DNA of 64,000 bases, from positions 124,001 through 188,000 of the forward strand of contig NZ_BMNH01000013.1 in assembly GCF_014646355.1 (NCBI RefSeq), in the 5' to 3' direction. Below are positions 1-7,100 of this stretch, piece after piece. This DNA comes from Nonomuraea cavernae (GTDB taxonomy: Bacteria > Actinomycetota > Actinomycetes > Streptosporangiales > Streptosporangiaceae). Every line of letters starts with the position of its first letter. Within the stretch, counting starts at the first letter, position 1. Position numbers and translations under genes: made by a program. Below the pieces are notes generated by a model. It was not told the origin of the DNA, searched no databases, and saw only the letters and a program-made list of their open reading frames with translations.

Positions 1-586
1 CGGCCGGCTCGCACCACGGCCGATCGACGAGCAGCCGCTCCCCGGTCCACACCACTGCCGGGTCGAGCGCGGCGAACAGCTCCCGTGCCCCGCCGTGGGC
101 CAGCTGCCGCGACCTGCGCAGCACGTCGCGTTCCAGCAACGCGCGCACACGCGGCCAGTACTCCGCGAAGCACGCCGCCCAGTACGCCTCCAGCGCGCCG
201 GCCACTCTGGCCACGCCGGCCTCCGGGTCGTCCCTGAACCGCCCGATCACGGCGGGGTCGGCGCCCTCGACCAGGCCGGCCTCGTACGCGGCCACATCGG
301 GCGGTGTACGGCGGACCCGGTCGAGCTCGGCGGCGAAGTCGGGGTAGGGCGTGTCGGGCGGCGGGGTGAGGAAGTCGGCCAGGTAGCCGGACGGCGGGAC
401 GAGCGCGAACAACTCGGCCAGGTCGAGCCCGGCCAGGTGACCCCGCACGCCGGTGATCCACGGCAGGTGGATGGCCTGCCGGGCGGGGTCGCGCAGCGTG
501 CGGAGGCTGGCCACCAGCTCCCACATCGGCGAGAACGCGAACCTGATCCGGGCCACGTCCTCCGGTCTCAACGTCCAGATCACCAC
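1..586 (-). CDS. ArsR-type winged-helix regulator (DUF5937-like), 3' part cut by window edge
   Basis: Reading leftwards from GTG at 586 or 583 there is an open frame of about 195 codons that runs off the window. It opens with ILE-Trp-Thr-Leu-Arg-Pro-Glu-Asp and continues FAFSPMWELVASLRTLRDP, the N-terminal half typical of ArsR-like regulators annotated DUF5937. The winged helix usually sits at the C terminus, which is not visible here. The gene is divergent from an MFS exporter, and a 7+7 bp palindrome lies only a few bases before the start codon, so a leaderless, autoregulated gene that controls the exporter is likely. Family assignment is by recognition of the N-terminal pattern only. Confidence 0.72.
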   Translation of the reverse strand, partial: MVIWTLRPEDVARIRFAFSPMWELVASLRTLRDPARQAIHLPWITGVRGHLAGLDLAELFALVPPSGYLADFLTPPPDTPYPDFAAELDRVRRTPPDVAAYEAGLVEGADPAVIGRFRDDPEAGVARVAGALEAYWAACFAEYWPRVRALLERDVLRRSRQLAHGGARELFAALDPAVVWTGERLLVDRPWCEPA

Positions 587-590
587 ACGT

Positions 591-606
591 TTTAGTGTGC
601 ACTAAA
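591..606. promoter_or_regulatory. Palindromic operator between ArsR-like gene and MFS gene
   Basis: The sequence TTTAGTG-TG-CACTAAA is a perfect inverted repeat with 7-bp arms and a 2-bp centre. It is AT-rich in very GC-rich surroundings and lies in the divergent intergenic region, 5 to 8 bases before the regulator start and 40 bases before the exporter start. Binding by the adjacent ArsR-type protein is inference. Confidence 0.65.
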
Positions 607-646
607 TCGTTCGCGGGCCAGGACCGAGCGGCTCACCCTTGTCCCC

Positions 647-1843
647 GTGACGACGACTATCCGCGAGAAGCCCGGTTTCCTGCAGTCCCGGCTGGGCGGG
701 CTGCCGCGCCCGTTCTGGGCGCTGTGGAGCGGCACGCTGGTCAACCGACTGGGCACCATGGTGATGCCGTTCACCGGCGTCTACCTGACCCAGGCGCGCG
801 GGCTGCCGCTGGCGGCGGTGGGCGCGGTGATGGCGGTGTTCGGCGCGGGGTCGCTGCTCTCCCAACTGCTGGCGGGGGTGCTCACCGACCGGATCGGCCG
901 CCGGGCCACGCTGGCGGGCGGCATGCTGGCCACCGCCGTCACGATGCTCGCGCTCGGCTACAGCACCTCGCTGCCGGCGATCCTGGCGGCCATGTTCGCG
1001 CTGGGCCTGGTGATCGACGCCTACCGGCCCGCGTCCAACGCGCTGGTCGCCGATCTCGTCTCGCCGGCGGAGCGGCCGCGCGCCTACGGGCTGCTGTTCT
1101 GGGCGATCAACCTCGGGTACGCCGTCGGCATGACGGCGGGCGGCTGGCTGGCCCGGCTGGGGTTCGGCTGGCTGTTCTGGATCGACGCCGCCTGCTGCGT
1201 GATCTTCGCCGTGCTGGTCTGGCGGGCGGTCCCGGAGACCAGGCCCGCCGACCGGCAGGAGACGGGCGGGGGGTTCGGCGTGGTGCTGCGCGACCGGCTG
1301 ATGCTCGGCTTCACCGCGGTCGTGCTGGGCAACGCGCTGCTCTACTCGCAGACGTTCACCATGCTGCCCGTGGCGATGACCTCGGTGGTGGGGCTGTCGA
1401 CCGAGCAGTTCGGCATGGCCATGGCGTTGAACGGCGTGCTCATCGTCATCGTGCAGCCGCTGGTGTCGGGGTGGCTGGGCCGCCTCGATCCGTCCAGGAC
1501 GTTCGCGCTGGGGCTGGCCGTCATGGGTGTGGGCTTCGCGCTGACCGCGTTCGTCACCACGACAGGCTGGCTGGCCGTCACCATCGCCGTGTGGACGGCG
1601 GGCGAGATCGTCACGGCCGGGATCGCGGGCACGATCGTCGCCACGCTGGCCCCGCCTCACCTGCGCGGACGTTACTCGGGGCTGTTCGGGTTCGCCTGGT
1701 CGGCGGCCGCGGTGCTGGCGCCGCTGCTCGGCGGCGCGCTCCTCGAGATCGCCCCGTCGGCGCTCTGGCTCACGACCGGCGGAGTGGGCCTGGTCTCGGC
1801 CGTGGGCATGCTCGCGCTCGGGCCGGCGATCAGGCGGCGCTGA
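647..1843 (+). CDS. MFS family drug/metabolite exporter
   Basis: The 398-residue protein has about 12 hydrophobic segments. A motif A-like loop, LTDRIGRRATLAGG, lies near residues 78-91 between the second and third segments, and the central loop (residues about 190-210) is polar, as in two-bundle MFS permeases of the DHA1 type. The start is GTG at 647, which gives Met-Thr-Thr-Thr-Ile-Arg; no strong Shine-Dalgarno sequence is visible, so a short-leader or leaderless transcript is possible. It is divergent from the ArsR-type gene and probably under its operator. The substrate cannot be read from sequence; efflux at the cytoplasmic membrane is the family expectation. Confidence 0.88.
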   Translation: MTTTIREKPGFLQSRLGGLPRPFWALWSGTLVNRLGTMVMPFTGVYLTQARGLPLAAVGAVMAVFGAGSLLSQLLAGVLTDRIGRRATLAGGMLATAVTMLALGYSTSLPAILAAMFALGLVIDAYRPASNALVADLVSPAERPRAYGLLFWAINLGYAVGMTAGGWLARLGFGWLFWIDAACCVIFAVLVWRAVPETRPADRQETGGGFGVVLRDRLMLGFTAVVLGNALLYSQTFTMLPVAMTSVVGLSTEQFGMAMALNGVLIVIVQPLVSGWLGRLDPSRTFALGLAVMGVGFALTAFVTTTGWLAVTIAVWTAGEIVTAGIAGTIVATLAPPHLRGRYSGLFGFAWSAAAVLAPLLGGALLEIAPSALWLTTGGVGLVSAVGMLALGPAIRRR

Positions 1844-1859
1844 CCAGGCGTTGATCCGT

Positions 1860-1943
1860 CGTCGGCGGCGACGTCGGCGGGCAGCGTCGGCGGCGACATC
1901 GGCGGTGACTCTGGCGGCGACTCTGGCGGCGACTTTGGCGGCA
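1860..1943. repeat. GC-rich short tandem repeats upstream of SARP-receiver gene
   Basis: Three adjacent 12-bp units of the type ACTCTGGCGGCG occupy 1908-1919, 1920-1931 and 1932-1943 (the third is ACTTTGGCGGCA). They are preceded by looser GTCGGCGGCGA units from about 1860. The block lies in the 200-bp gap between the MFS gene and the ATG at 2046. Translated in frame with the downstream gene it would give a low-complexity Arg/Ala stretch, which argues for the start at 2046. Confidence 0.6.
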
Positions 1944-2045
1944 GCGACCGGCTCCAGGAGGAGGAACCGCCGTCCACACGGACCTGCCGCTGTAGAAAAG
2001 CGCCATATGCCGCGAACGCCGTTCGGCTTTACCCTGGATCCTGCC

Positions 2046-3497
2046 ATGCTGACCTTCACCGCGCTGGGACCGTTCCAAGCCTGGGCCGACGGGGCCCCGC
2101 TCGAACTCGGCGGCCAGCGGCAACGAGCGGTGCTCGCGCGCCTGCTCGTCGCCGGTGGCCGGGCCGTGCCCGTCACCACTCTCATCGACGAGCTCTGGCC
2201 CGGCTCCCCGCCGGCCCAGGCGCTGTCGACCATCCAGGGCTACGTCTCGCGGCTGCGCCGGGCGCTCGAACCCGGCCGGGCGCCGCGCGAGGAGGCCGAG
2301 GTGCTGGTGTCGGCCGCGCCCGGCTACGCGCTGCGCGCCTCGGCCGAGCAGGTCGACGCGTGGCGGTTCGAGAGCCTCGTGCAGTCCGACGGCCCGCCCG
2401 CGATGGTGTGGGAGGCCATGGACACCGCGCTCGGGCTGTGGCGCGGGCCCGCGCTGGCCGAGTTCGCCGACCTGACGTGGGCGTCCACGGAGGCGGGCCG
2501 GCTGGAGGAGCTGCGACTGGTCGCCGTCGAACGGCGGGCCGACGCCGGGCTGGCGCTCGGGCGGGCGACGGCGCTGGTGGCCGACCTGGAGGCGCACGCC
2601 TCGGCCTATCCCCTGCGTGAGGAGGCCTGGCGACTGCTCGCGCTGGGCCTCTACCGGACCGGCCGCCAGGGTGACGCGCTCGGCGCGCTGCGCCGGGCCC
2701 GCGCCGTCTGGCGCGACGAGCTGGGGCTGGATCTGACCAGCGGGCTGCAGCGGCTGGAGAGCGACATGCTGGCCCAGCGCGTGGAGGACATCCCCGCGCC
2801 GCCGAGCCCGCCTCCCGTGGAGAGCCCGGTGGAGGTCCTGCGGGTGCTGGTGGCTGACGACCAGGCCCTGGTACGAGCCGGGCTCCAGGCCGTGCTGAGC
2901 GGTGAGCCGGGGCTGGAGCCGGTCGGCGAGGCGGCCGACGGCGAGCAGGCGATCGCGGCGGTGCGGGAGTTCCGGCCCGACGTGGTGCTGCTCGACATCC
3001 AGATGCCGCACCTGGACGGCCTGGCCGCGGCCCGCCGGATCCTGGCCGACGACCACCCGCCCAAGGTGATCATGATGACCACGTTCGGCAGCGACGAGAA
3101 CCTCTACGCGGCGCTGCGGGCCGGGGTGAGCGGCTTCGTGCTCAAGACCTCGCCTCCCGAGCAGCTCGTGGCCGCCATCAGGGCCGCGGCCGCCGGCGAC
3201 GCGCTGATCGACCAGGCGGTCACCACGAGGCTCATCGCGGGGTTCGCGGGCCGGACCGACCCGGCCTCTCCCCCGCAGCTCGCGGGGCTCTCCGACGAGC
3301 GCATCGACGTGCTCAAACTCGTCGCCCGCGGCCTGACGAACCGGCAGATCGCGCAGACCCTCTGCCTCACGGAGCCGGTCGTCTCGGAGGAGGTGGCGGC
3401 GCTGCTCGACCACCTCGGCCTGTTCGAGCGGGCCCAGCTGGTCGTGGCCGCCTACGAGTCCGGCCTGGTCACTCCCGGAGCCGTGGCCGTGAAATAG
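2046..3497 (+). CDS. SARP/BTAD transcriptional regulator fused to NarL-type receiver and degenerate LuxR HTH
   Basis: The 483-residue protein has four recognisable parts. Residues about 1-95 are an OmpR-like SARP DNA-binding domain (GGQRQRAVLARLLV, then TIQGYVSRLRRALEP). Residues about 100-250 are a BTAD helical domain (LAEFADL, GRQGDALGALRRAR). Residues about 263-385 are a receiver domain with the acidic pair in VADDQ, phospho-acceptor Asp317 in VVLLDIQMP and the conserved Lys in FVLKTS. Residues about 412-475 resemble a LuxR HTH. In that HTH the recognition helix reads VVSEEVAALLDHL, where an active paralogue at 42236 has TVKTHVARVLMKL, so it has probably lost DNA binding. The ATG at 2046 is preferred because the upstream frame is a low-complexity repeat. 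No histidine kinase is adjacent. Two DNA-binding folds in one chain is unusual. Confidence 0.85.
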   Translation: MLTFTALGPFQAWADGAPLELGGQRQRAVLARLLVAGGRAVPVTTLIDELWPGSPPAQALSTIQGYVSRLRRALEPGRAPREEAEVLVSAAPGYALRASAEQVDAWRFESLVQSDGPPAMVWEAMDTALGLWRGPALAEFADLTWASTEAGRLEELRLVAVERRADAGLALGRATALVADLEAHASAYPLREEAWRLLALGLYRTGRQGDALGALRRARAVWRDELGLDLTSGLQRLESDMLAQRVEDIPAPPSPPPVESPVEVLRVLVADDQALVRAGLQAVLSGEPGLEPVGEAADGEQAIAAVREFRPDVVLLDIQMPHLDGLAAARRILADDHPPKVIMMTTFGSDENLYAALRAGVSGFVLKTSPPEQLVAAIRAAAAGDALIDQAVTTRLIAGFAGRTDPASPPQLAGLSDERIDVLKLVARGLTNRQIAQTLCLTEPVVSEEVAALLDHLGLFERAQLVVAAYESGLVTPGAVAVK

Positions 3498-3512
3498 CAC
3501 ACTTTTCGCCGC

Positions 3513-3543
3513 TTGAACGATAAAAATCAGGTCGTACTAGTCT
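3513..3543 (+). promoter_or_regulatory. Candidate nadE promoter, leaderless
   Basis: A TTGAAC hexamer at 3513-3518 and TAGTCT at 3538-3543 are 19 bp apart in the only AT-rich stretch between the two genes. The expected start site falls at the GTG at 3550, so nadE would be translated from a leaderless mRNA. Motif matching by eye only. Confidence 0.4.
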
Positions 3544-3549
3544 TGTCGC

Positions 3550-5322
3550 GTGGCACAACTGCGGATCGCCCTCGCCCAGACGAACCCGACCGTAGGCGAC
3601 CTCGCCGGCAACGCCGGCAAACTGGTCGCCTGGACCCGCGATGCCGCCGACCGGGGCGCGCATCTGGTGGTGTTCACCGAGATGTTCCTCACCGGCTACC
3701 CGGCGGAGGACCTCGTGCTGCGCACCTCCTTCGTGGACGCGAGCATCAGGACCCTTGAGGAGACGGCGGTCCGGCTGCGGGACGAAGGGCTGGGCGAGCT
3801 TCCGGTGGTGGTCGGCTACGTCGACCGGGCCGGCCTCGCGCCGCGCGTCGGCCGGCCCAAGGGCGCGCCGCTCGACGCGGCCGCGGTCCTCCACCGGGGC
3901 GAGGTGATCCTCCGCACGGCCAAGCACCACCTGCCCAACTACGGCGTTTTCGACGAGTACCGCTACTTCGTGCGCGGCGACCGGCTGCCGATCTTCCGGC
4001 TGCACGGGGTGGACGTCGCCATCGCCGTCTGCGAGGACCTCTGGCAGGACGGCGGGCCGGTGGCCGTCGTCGGGCGGGCCGGCGCCGGGCTGCTGGTGGT
4101 GCCGAACGCCTCGCCGTACGAGAAGGAGAAGGACGACGTACGGCTGGAGCTGTGCGCGCGCAGGGCGCGTGAGGCGGGCTGCGCGCTCGTCTACGTCAAC
4201 CAGGTCGGCGCGCAGGACGAACTGGTCTTCGACGGCGACTCCGTCGTGGTGGACGCGGCGGGCCGGCCGGTCGCCCGGGCGGCGCAGTTCCGCGAGGAGC
4301 TGCTCACCGTCGACCTCGACCTGCCGGTCTCGGACGCCGAGCCCGGCGCGTACCCGTACGACGCCGGCGACGGCACCACGATCACCGTGGACCGCGTGGT
4401 GCTGTCCGACGCGCCCGTCGAGCCCTACACTCCCGAGCCGCCCTCGCCGGCCGAGCGCCTGGACACGCACGCGGAGGTCTACTCGGCGCTGGTGCTGGCC
4501 GTACGCGACTACGCGGCCAAGAACGGCTTCCAGTCGGTGATCCTCGGCCTGTCGGGCGGCATCGACTCGGCGCTCACCGCGACGATCGCCGCCGACGCGA
4601 TCGGCCCCGACCGGGTGCACGTGGTGCTGATGCCGTCGCGCTACTCCTCCGACCACTCGGTGAGCGACGCCGAGGAGCTGGTCGACAGGCAGGGCCTCCA
4701 CTCCCAGGTCGTGCCGATCGCGGAGATCGTCACCGCGTTCGAGAAGGAGATCGGCCTGTCCGGGCTGGCCGCCGAGAACCTCCAGGCCCGCGTGCGCGGC
4801 ATGATCCTGATGGGGCTGTCCAACGAGCACGGCCACCTGGTGCTGACCACGGGCAACAAGAGCGAGCTGGCGACCGGCTACTCGACCCTCTACGGCGACT
4901 CGGCCGGCGGCTTCGCGCCGATCAAGGACGTGCCGAAGACGATGGTGTGGGAGCTGGCCAGGTGGCGCAACGAGCACACCGACCCGTCCTTCCTGCTCCG
5001 GGCCGAGCAGCCCATCCCGGACAACTCGATCACCAAGGAGCCGAGCGCCGAACTCCGTCCCGACCAGCGCGACACCGACTCGCTGCCGCCCTACGAGGTG
5101 CTCGACCGGCTGCTGGACGACTACGTCGAGAAGGACATGGGCTCGCACGAGCTGATCACGGCGGGTCACGACCCCGACCTGGTGACCCGGGTCATCCGGC
5201 TGGTGGACCTGGCCGAGTACAAGCGCCGGCAGTATCCGCCGGGTCCGAAGATCACCCCGAAGAACTTCGGCCGCGACCGCCGCCTGCCCATCACCAACAG
5301 GTGGCGCGAACTCCCTTCCTAG
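3550..5322 (+). CDS. nadE: Glutamine-dependent NAD+ synthetase
   Basis: The 590-residue protein makes NAD+ from deamido-NAD+, ATP and glutamine in the last step of NAD biosynthesis. The N-terminal half is a nitrilase-fold glutaminase with the expected triad: Glu44 in VVFTEMF, Lys125 in TAKHHLPNYGVFDE and Cys161 in IAVCEDLW. The C-terminal half is the ATP-pyrophosphatase synthetase, with the PP-loop SGGIDSAL near residue 335 and the TTGNKSELATGY motif near residues 433-444. Length fits the glutamine-dependent class, not the short ammonia-dependent one. The start is GTG at 3550, placed directly after a candidate promoter. It stands as a single gene; the next gene is convergent. Confidence 0.97.
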   Translation: MAQLRIALAQTNPTVGDLAGNAGKLVAWTRDAADRGAHLVVFTEMFLTGYPAEDLVLRTSFVDASIRTLEETAVRLRDEGLGELPVVVGYVDRAGLAPRVGRPKGAPLDAAAVLHRGEVILRTAKHHLPNYGVFDEYRYFVRGDRLPIFRLHGVDVAIAVCEDLWQDGGPVAVVGRAGAGLLVVPNASPYEKEKDDVRLELCARRAREAGCALVYVNQVGAQDELVFDGDSVVVDAAGRPVARAAQFREELLTVDLDLPVSDAEPGAYPYDAGDGTTITVDRVVLSDAPVEPYTPEPPSPAERLDTHAEVYSALVLAVRDYAAKNGFQSVILGLSGGIDSALTATIAADAIGPDRVHVVLMPSRYSSDHSVSDAEELVDRQGLHSQVVPIAEIVTAFEKEIGLSGLAAENLQARVRGMILMGLSNEHGHLVLTTGNKSELATGYSTLYGDSAGGFAPIKDVPKTMVWELARWRNEHTDPSFLLRAEQPIPDNSITKEPSAELRPDQRDTDSLPPYEVLDRLLDDYVEKDMGSHELITAGHDPDLVTRVIRLVDLAEYKRRQYPPGPKITPKNFGRDRRLPITNRWRELPS

Positions 5323-5391
5323 CTGGTGCTGGGCACGCTTCGAGTGATCGGCACTGGCACGATGGCGATGGATGGAGTTCCGGTGGTCCGG

Positions 5392-6624
5392 TCAGGCGGC
5401 GAAGAGGAGCGTGAGGCCGCCGAGGGTGTAGCAGACCATCAGGACGAAGAGCGGGATCTGTCCCGCGACGGCCCTGGCCGGGGGCAGCAGGCGGACGGAA
5501 CGGTCGTGCGCCGCGACCACACCGGCCACGTGCCCGGCCACGATGGCCAGCACCTGCACCGTGGCGATCGTCCCGGGGCCGACGACGTCCTGGGCGACCT
5601 CGGCGTCGAGGCCCAGGGTCAGGATGACCGCGCGCTGGCCCTCGATGACCAGCAGCGAGAAGTAGTGGGCGATCAGGTAGCCGATCGCGATCGGGATCAG
5701 CGAGTGGGCGAACCTCGGCGCGAGGCCGCGCGCGCCGCCGATCAGCCCGGCCACGCCCAGGCAGGCGGCGTAGAGCGCGGCCACGCCGGCGATGGCCGCG
5801 AGCAGGCCCAGCGTGCCGAGCCCCGTGCGGCCCAGCGGGCCCGACTGGAGCGCGTCCACCCAGGCCGGGGCCGTGGAGAAGCCGTCGTAACCGGTGCTGC
5901 CGAGCAGCACGCAGACCGTGGCCACCAGGCCGGGCGCGGGCGCGATGGCGTCCAGGCCGTCGAACGGGTTGCGCAGCACGCGCCTGCCGTCGGCCCGCCT
6001 GCCGAGTGGTGACAGGTGGCCGATCAGCGTCGAGTACGCCTCAAACGGGTCGCCGCGCTCCAGCCAGGCGTGGCCGTACACGAGGGTGCCGGTCAGCTGC
6101 GTGGCGGCGTACAGGATGAAGAAGATCAGGAGGGTGAGGGGCGCGGCGGGCTCGGGGGCGACGAGCTCCATCCAGGTGAAGGCCAGCAGGCCGGCGCCGG
6201 CCGGCCAGTAGCCGAGCCGCGACGGCAGGGCGCGGCGCGGCCGGTCGGGCAGCAGGCGGAACGGGTTCAGCGTCCGCCACACCGGCCCGAACAGCAGCGA
6301 CGCGGGCACCAGCCCGACCCAGAACAGCACGTACACGAGGTACGGCGCCGGGTTGTCAGTATCGGGGCCGAACAGCAGCAGCCCCGCGGTGTAGACGACG
6401 GCCAGCAGGGTCAGCACGCGCGCCGGCCGGGCGGGCAGCCGGAGCGCCACCACGCGCCCCGCCCGGTCACCGCTGAACCGGGAGTCGGCCCACAGCAGGC
6501 CGAGCGCCAGGAACGACACGACGAGCGCCGCGAAGGCCCCCGCGTAGGCGTAGAACGCGGGGATGGGCAGGTCGCTCCGCGTGCCGATCCCGTGCGCCAG
6601 CACCCCGTCCAGCGAGCCGGTCAT
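5392..6624 (-). CDS. Multi-spanning membrane protein of unknown function
   Basis: The 410-residue protein has roughly ten to eleven hydrophobic helices and very few polar stretches apart from a loop near residues 50-65 and another near 205-225 (SPLGRRADGRR). Conserved-looking pieces include FGPVWRTLNPFRLL and LVYGHAWLERGDPFEAYS, both rich in aromatic and Arg residues at membrane edges. I do not recognise a catalytic motif. It is the last gene of a tightly coupled operon: its ATG at 6624 overlaps the TGA of the cupredoxin-like gene (ATGA). Homologues in actinobacteria are sometimes labelled hydrolases by transitive annotation, which the sequence here does not support. A role in metal or electron-transfer chemistry with the cupredoxin partner is inference. 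Confidence 0.8.
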   Translation of the reverse strand: MTGSLDGVLAHGIGTRSDLPIPAFYAYAGAFAALVVSFLALGLLWADSRFSGDRAGRVVALRLPARPARVLTLLAVVYTAGLLLFGPDTDNPAPYLVYVLFWVGLVPASLLFGPVWRTLNPFRLLPDRPRRALPSRLGYWPAGAGLLAFTWMELVAPEPAAPLTLLIFFILYAATQLTGTLVYGHAWLERGDPFEAYSTLIGHLSPLGRRADGRRVLRNPFDGLDAIAPAPGLVATVCVLLGSTGYDGFSTAPAWVDALQSGPLGRTGLGTLGLLAAIAGVAALYAACLGVAGLIGGARGLAPRFAHSLIPIAIGYLIAHYFSLLVIEGQRAVILTLGLDAEVAQDVVGPGTIATVQVLAIVAGHVAGVVAAHDRSVRLLPPARAVAGQIPLFVLMVCYTLGGLTLLFAA

Positions 6625-7100
6625 CGCACCGCCAGCTGGGTCAGGACCAGCTTGCTCTCGTGGGTCTCCACCTCGAAGACCCCGGTGAGTTCGGCGGGGA
6701 ACCGTACGGTGACCGGCACGCCCGGCGGCAGCTCGGCCTCGACGTCGTAGCCGTGCACGTGCAGCTCGTCGGCGACGTCACTGGTCACGGTGATGCGCAC
6801 GGGCTGGCCGCGCCGGGCCTCCAGCCAGCCGGACGGCGGGCTGACCCGGCCGCCCTGGACGCGGATCTCCGCGTGCGCCTCGCCGGGCGCGGGAGCGGGC
6901 GCCGACGTGACCACCTCGTGGCTGTTGCCGGGGTCGCGGTGGGTCCGCGACATCGGCCCGCATCCCGCCACCAGGAGCGCCGCCACGGCGACCGCTCCTG
7001 TCACGCGAGCGCTCCGGCCTCGCCGGCGCGCCGCGGACGCCTCGGTCTGAGCGATCAGGCGGGCCACACCCGTTGCGGACGCCCCGGCCTGAGCGATCAC
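6621..7100 (-). CDS. Small lipoprotein/secreted protein with cupredoxin-like domain
   Basis: The 159-residue product starts at GTG 7100, which overlaps the stop of the upstream gene as GTGA. After a basic N terminus (AARRRGRSARV, residues about 22-32) comes a hydrophobic segment ending VAALLVAGCG, a plausible lipobox with Cys near residue 47. The remainder, residues about 75-159, is beta-rich (IRVQGGRVSPPSGWLEARRGQPVRITV... DELHVHGYDVEAEL) and ends with a THESKLVL strand. The pattern HVHGYD and the fold length resemble cupredoxin-like domains, but no complete His-Cys-His-Met copper site is obvious. It is the middle gene of a three-gene coupled operon with a beta-helix protein and a membrane protein. 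Confidence 0.75.
   Translation of the reverse strand: MIAQAGASATGVARLIAQTEASAARRRGRSARVTGAVAVAALLVAGCGPMSRTHRDPGNSHEVVTSAPAPAPGEAHAEIRVQGGRVSPPSGWLEARRGQPVRITVTSDVADELHVHGYDVEAELPPGVPVTVRFPAELTGVFEVETHESKLVLTQLAVR

Noticed and set aside
1851..2045. N-terminal extension of the SARP-receiver protein
   Set aside because: The extra codons translate the GC repeat block into Arg/Ala low complexity, while ATG 2046 gives the standard SARP start.
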